A stretch of DNA of 64,000 nt from an uncultured Oscillospiraceae bacterium (GTDB lineage Bacteria; Bacillota; Clostridia; Oscillospirales; Ruminococcaceae), in assembly GCA_934481355.1 (NCBI GenBank), contig CAKSPH010000008.1:27486-91485 (forward strand), written 5' to 3'. Of this stretch, positions 60,632 through 64,000 are shown piece by piece. Below the pieces are notes generated by a model. The model saw only the letters and a list, made by a program, of their open reading frames with translations. It was not told where the DNA came from and ran no database searches. How positions within the stretch are numbered: position 1 is the first letter of the stretch; every line of letters starts with the position of its first letter. Position numbers and translations under genes: made by a program.

Positions 60632-61603
60632 ATGGACAGAAAGCGCTTTACATTTTCGGGAGGAGCGCTCCCGGGGATACTGCGGGGGACTTTCTCCGGC
60701 GGCGAAGCCGTGTTTTCCGAGGGCGGGCTGTGGGTGGCTCCGCCGTGCGACAGCGGCGAATCCGGGACGGTCTGGGACAGCGCCCGGATAGAGTGCGTCC
60801 GCCCAGAAAAGGGGTATTTACGGTTCATAGCCGCCGCCTCAGACGAGCGGTATATCCGGCACAACGGCGCTGAAATACCGCTTGAAAACGCCCTCGCGGA
60901 GTATATCCTCGGCGGCAGCTCCCCGGTGGAGAGCATGAGCGCTGCGGCGTTCATAGACCCGCAGACGGCTCCGCTGCACCGGCTGAAAGGGCGATGGCTG
61001 CTGTTTGCAGTGCAGTTTTTCCCGGAGCGCGGACAGAGCTTCACGATGAAGCGCGTTGAGCTCGTCTGCCCGTTTCAGTCGTATATGCAGGCCCTGCCGG
61101 AGGTTTTCAGCCGGATGGATAACGGAAATCTCACCGACCTGCTTGCGATGTACTCCGCTGTGACCTCGGAGACCGACCGCGGGCTGACTACGCTCGGCGG
61201 CAGGCTGTGCCCTGATTCCGCCTCCGGCAGTGAGCTGGAGCGGCTTCTTGCGTGGCAGGGGATAGGCGTAACGGCAATATGGGAGGAAGAGCGGCTGCGC
61301 GCCCTTGTGAAGAACTCTGCGCGGCTGATACGGCTGAAAGGCACTGTGCAGGCACTTTCAGACCTGTTCGGGATACTCCTTGGCGAAAAGCCGGAAATAA
61401 TCACGGACAGCGCCGCAGCTTCAGTGACGGTCAAAGTGGAATATAAGGCAGTCGGCTCCGGCAGGCGTCATGCGGAGCTTCTGCGGCTGCTTGAGGACTT
61501 CACTCCTGCGGGAGTGAACGCGCGGCTCGTGATAAAGCGCGGAAAGGTCCCGGATGGGTTCACGCTTTCGGACGATTCGTTCGGCAGCGGATTCGTCCTC
61601 TGA
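60632..61603 (+). CDS. Tail protein I-like baseplate subunit (Afp12-like)
   Basis: A 323-residue protein. QALPEVFSRMDNGNLTDLLAMYSAVTSETDRGLTTLGGRLCPDSASGSELERLLAWQGI (about 153-211), then RLIRLKGTVQALSDLFGILLG and ARLVIKRG, are the features of phage tail protein I as used in eCIS baseplates. The first 150 residues are an extra beta domain. CCAGGAGG is at ideal spacing. Confidence 0.85.
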   Translation: MDRKRFTFSGGALPGILRGTFSGGEAVFSEGGLWVAPPCDSGESGTVWDSARIECVRPEKGYLRFIAAASDERYIRHNGAEIPLENALAEYILGGSSPVESMSAAAFIDPQTAPLHRLKGRWLLFAVQFFPERGQSFTMKRVELVCPFQSYMQALPEVFSRMDNGNLTDLLAMYSAVTSETDRGLTTLGGRLCPDSASGSELERLLAWQGIGVTAIWEEERLRALVKNSARLIRLKGTVQALSDLFGILLGEKPEIITDSAAASVTVKVEYKAVGSGRRHAELLRLLEDFTPAGVNARLVIKRGKVPDGFTLSDDSFGSGFVL

Positions 61604-61621
61604 CGATGGAAAGGAGCAGCC

Positions 61622-63343
61622 ATGAATTACAATGATATTTTTCCGTTCGTAAAACCGAACTATTATAAGGGAAAGCAGCTTACCGTGCGGGATTTCCGCG
61701 AGGAGCAGAACTACATCGCCGGGAAATTCCGCGCGGTACGCGGGGGCGTATGCGGCTGCGGGGTAGTATCCGGGCTTGACGTTGTTGCCGTCGATGATGT
61801 GAACTATTCCGTGGAGGCAGGCTGCGCCTTTGACGGCTTCGGCAGGGATATCGCTGTGGGTACCCCCGTGCTGAAGAACCTTACCGCCACCGACGGCTGG
61901 GAGGAGCTCGACCTTTCCGCAAACGCATTCCTGTGCATAGAATACGCGGAGCTCCCCATCGACCGCGCCGCGCCGGTCTCCGACAGCGGCAGGACGGAAT
62001 ACGACCGGATAAAGGAGAGCTACCGGCTTTATCTCACGAACGAGCGCCCTGCGGAGCTTTCCTGCGGGCTGTGCCGCCTTTCTGAAACGGTGGTGGAGAT
62101 ATTCCGCACCGAAAATGTGTCGGTAACTATGTCTGTGCCGAAGTATATCAACGTCCGCGAGAGCCTTGTCATCACCCTGACGGTGGAAAAGCGCGGGTTG
62201 GACAAAAGCCTTTCAGTGGGACTTTCGTTCCACAGCGACGACCTCTGCGACGCGGAATCCTCCTACTACAACGCGACCGATACCTGCGATATCCGGCAGG
62301 AGCGCGTGATACTCCGCCCGAAGCACCGCAGCGCCGGAATGGGGCTGGTGTCCATTCCCGCCGAGGCGATACGGATAACGATAGGCGACGAGGAAATAAC
62401 CGGCTGCCCCGGCGCGGCGGCGACCTTTGAGCTGATAGAAGAGCCGGTCGGCGACAGACTCCGCAGGGAGTACTTCCATGCGGATATGTCAGGCGTTTAC
62501 GAGAACACTCCGCTTTACCTTGCGGAATTCTTCCTGACCGGGGGGCGCGGGGCTCCGCGTATCGAGATGGTGCGGGCGCTCCCGTTCGGCCAGTACATAA
62601 TCAGCGCGCCGCTGGAGTACCTGTACAGCCGCATACCGGTTCAGCCCGAGGAGGAGCGTGTGATTTTCTCCGCAGAACCCGGCAGGCAGGAGAAACCAGC
62701 GCCGGAAAAGAGCAATGTTTCCAGCGGAGTTGAGAGCATAGACATCACGAACGACCTGCGCGGAAAGGTGTATTATTCGCAGGAGATAGTTCACGGACTC
62801 GGCGAGGGAAGTATCTCTTACAGCGTGGGATTTGAGTGCGTTGACAGCTTCAACGGCAATAATGACGATATCGTGATATTCGGCGATCCCGGGCTTTTTG
62901 AGGGAAGCCCCTACGGCATGGATTTCCCGAACCTAAGCTGGAGCATAATTTCATACAGCAAAAAGGGAACGTTCCGGATAGCGGTAAAGCTTCTCGACCG
63001 CGTTAACGCGGGAAGCATAAGGCTTCACTGGCAGGCGGTCCGCGCCGAGGAAAAGACGGCGGCAGACATGATGGAGGTCGAAAACGTATCCATCTCGATA
63101 AAGCCGAATCTTGTGAACATAGAACCGCGCGGAACGATAAGCCTTGAGTGCCTGATAGAGGGCAGCGACGACCATAACTGCATATGGAACGTAGAGGACA
63201 AGAACGGCGGAACGATAAGCCGCAACGGAATTTACAAGGCGCCGTCCTCCGAGGGAGTTTATACGGTGACGGCTACCAGCGTGAAGTATCCTTCCAAGAA
63301 AGCGGTAAATTACATTATCGTAAGCAAGCACAAGGAGCTATAA
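61622..63343 (+). CDS. eCIS outer protein with Ig-like (Big2-type) C-terminus
   Basis: A 573-residue protein, last of the rightward operon. The N-terminal 180 residues (PNYYKGKQLTVRDFREEQNYIAGKFR...GCGVVSGLDV...GFGRDIAVG) match a conserved protein of many eCIS clusters of unknown role. The middle is beta-rich. The last 85 residues have the Big2/Ig-like pattern VSISIKPNLVNIEPRGTISLECLI...CIWNVEDKNGGTISRNGIYKAPSSEGVYTVTATS. No separate tail-fibre gene is visible, so this protein is the best candidate for the outermost, target-contacting part. AAAGGAG precedes ATG. Confidence 0.75.
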   Translation: MNYNDIFPFVKPNYYKGKQLTVRDFREEQNYIAGKFRAVRGGVCGCGVVSGLDVVAVDDVNYSVEAGCAFDGFGRDIAVGTPVLKNLTATDGWEELDLSANAFLCIEYAELPIDRAAPVSDSGRTEYDRIKESYRLYLTNERPAELSCGLCRLSETVVEIFRTENVSVTMSVPKYINVRESLVITLTVEKRGLDKSLSVGLSFHSDDLCDAESSYYNATDTCDIRQERVILRPKHRSAGMGLVSIPAEAIRITIGDEEITGCPGAAATFELIEEPVGDRLRREYFHADMSGVYENTPLYLAEFFLTGGRGAPRIEMVRALPFGQYIISAPLEYLYSRIPVQPEEERVIFSAEPGRQEKPAPEKSNVSSGVESIDITNDLRGKVYYSQEIVHGLGEGSISYSVGFECVDSFNGNNDDIVIFGDPGLFEGSPYGMDFPNLSWSIISYSKKGTFRIAVKLLDRVNAGSIRLHWQAVRAEEKTAADMMEVENVSISIKPNLVNIEPRGTISLECLIEGSDDHNCIWNVEDKNGGTISRNGIYKAPSSEGVYTVTATSVKYPSKKAVNYIIVSKHKEL

Positions 63344-63363
63344 AGAAGGCGCTGTAAAAAAAG

Positions 63364-63405
63364 AAAAGGCTGCATCGCGAAAAAAACAATGATGCAGCCT
63401 TTTTT
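63364..63405 (+). terminator. Terminator of the rightward eCIS operon
   Basis: AAAAGGCTGCATC / GATGCAGCCTTTTTT, a strong hairpin 20 bases after the last stop. Confidence 0.92.
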
Positions 63406-63874
63406 GTGGAATAATGTAATTGTGCAAAAACAAACCCCACAAGAACATTATACAGCATATCAGCTGAAATTACCAGTAGAAATTTCATCCCCGGTATATA
63501 GTTACGGTTGGCACGATCAAGTGTAACAGGTCATATATCCGGGTGCGCCGCCGCGGGATATAGTCGCTTTTTCTTGAGTTCGGCATGATTTCCTGCGGTT
63601 TATTCTTCATAAGTTCCATCTGAAAAAAGTGGCTCCCAGGTCTGCTGCCTGATTTAAAATTTATTACATTTTGTGCATGGCATTTTCCTGCCGGCTTGTT
63701 TGTTATACGCTTTTTTCGGTTCATTCTTCTTGCAGTATCAGCAAGCCCGAGCTTCCATAGTATGGTTGCTCGGGCCTGGTGTTGAGTTATTTTACAGCGC
63801 CATTCGTTGTTATGTATCCTTTCCCGCGGTCTTATCCAGCGCGACAGCCAGCACCTCGGACTGTATCAATGTGT
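63406..63874. other. Interval without a supported gene
   Basis: No convincing gene. A near-perfect hairpin (GCCCGAGC...GCTCGGGC, 63746-63776) lies inside; without a T-run on either side it may be a regulatory or repeat element. Confidence 0.5.
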
Positions 63875-63970
63875 TCAGAGTTCGCGGATTCTCATAGTCC
63901 TGCGGATCTCCTTAGGGATAACAATACGTCCGAGGTCGTCGATACGGCGGACGATTCCGGTAGCTTTCAT
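63875..63970 (-). pseudogene. Truncated AbrB/SpoVT-type regulator
   Basis: ATG at 63970 behind CGGAGG opens MKATGIVRRIDDLGRIVIPKEIRRTMRIREL and then TGA. The first 30 residues are the standard AbrB/SpoVT DNA-binding start, which normally continues G-D-P-L-E-I-F. Here the continuation is unrelated, so the gene is cut short at residue 31 and only one hairpin remains. It is probably a decayed or recombined copy. Confidence 0.75.
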
Positions 63971-64000
63971 ATATAAATTCCTCCGTTGTTTGAAAATAAC

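Noticed and set aside
23944..63405. Reading the tail cluster as an ordinary prophage
   Set aside because: There are no capsid, portal, terminase, lysis or replication genes, while the AAA+ ATPase, DUF4255, DUF4280 and Afp6-like proteins are eCIS markers.
1..64000. tRNA or rRNA genes
   Set aside because: No cloverleaf with a conserved GGTTCGAATCC-type arm and no rRNA-like sequence was seen on either strand.

Overview
The window looks like a chromosomal piece of a Gram-positive, spore-forming gut Bacillota, most likely Ruminococcus or a close relative. The basis is codon and protein character, AGGAGG-type ribosome sites, near-consensus sigma-A promoters, a remnant of a YaaH-type spore glycosidase and an AbrB-type start. 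Genus is inference. All protein calls come from reading motifs by eye; no database search was run.

Region 1 (1-8043) is the 3' end of a type III CRISPR locus. It holds the tail of a Csx19-like protein, a TIGR03986-family RAMP protein and Cas6. Two CRISPR arrays with related but different repeats follow, separated by a 28-residue hydrophobic peptide gene and a GIY-YIG-like gene. Next comes an effector operon: a CARF-HEPN Csx1/Csm6-type RNase, a CARF-only protein and a protein resembling sigma-70 region 2. Cas10, Cas1 and Cas2 are not in the window. Each array is preceded by a consensus promoter and a conserved 26-codon ORF that stops inside the first repeat, and each is followed by the same terminator.

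Region 2 (about 8050-21630) is a mosaic of mobile-element genes: an excisionase-like HTH protein, DUF960, an amidoligase with a class II glutamine amidotransferase, a small resolvase, two large unknown proteins, a Rep-like initiator, a large serine recombinase, and an AbrB/HipA-like toxin-antitoxin pair with an operator inside its promoter. It ends at a truncated YaaH-like GH18 fragment. Two striking palindromic elements lie here. One sits exactly between a ribosome binding site and a start codon.

Region 3 (21742-23945) is one chemoreceptor gene with its own promoter and terminator.

Region 4 (23944-63405) is a complete-looking extracellular contractile injection system (eCIS, phage-tail-like) in two divergent operons from a shared control region at 45025-45263. 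The leftward operon encodes a tail assembly protein, an Afp6-like protein, a second tube protein, a spike split into two genes, a MORN-repeat membrane protein, a secreted TolC-like protein, a secreted coiled-coil/stalk-domain protein, a DUF4255 tail terminator, a PAAR-like DUF4280 tip, the AAA+ ATPase, a giant 2575-residue repeat protein and a membrane pseudokinase. The rightward operon encodes two accessory proteins, sheath, tube, an 1147-residue Ser/Arg/Glu-rich protein, an Afp7-like protein, a membrane cyclase-like sensor, gp25, two gpJ-like baseplate proteins, a gpI-like protein and a C-terminal Ig-like candidate surface protein. The envelope and sensor genes inside the cluster are its most unusual part. 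The last 600 bases hold only a truncated AbrB-type gene.
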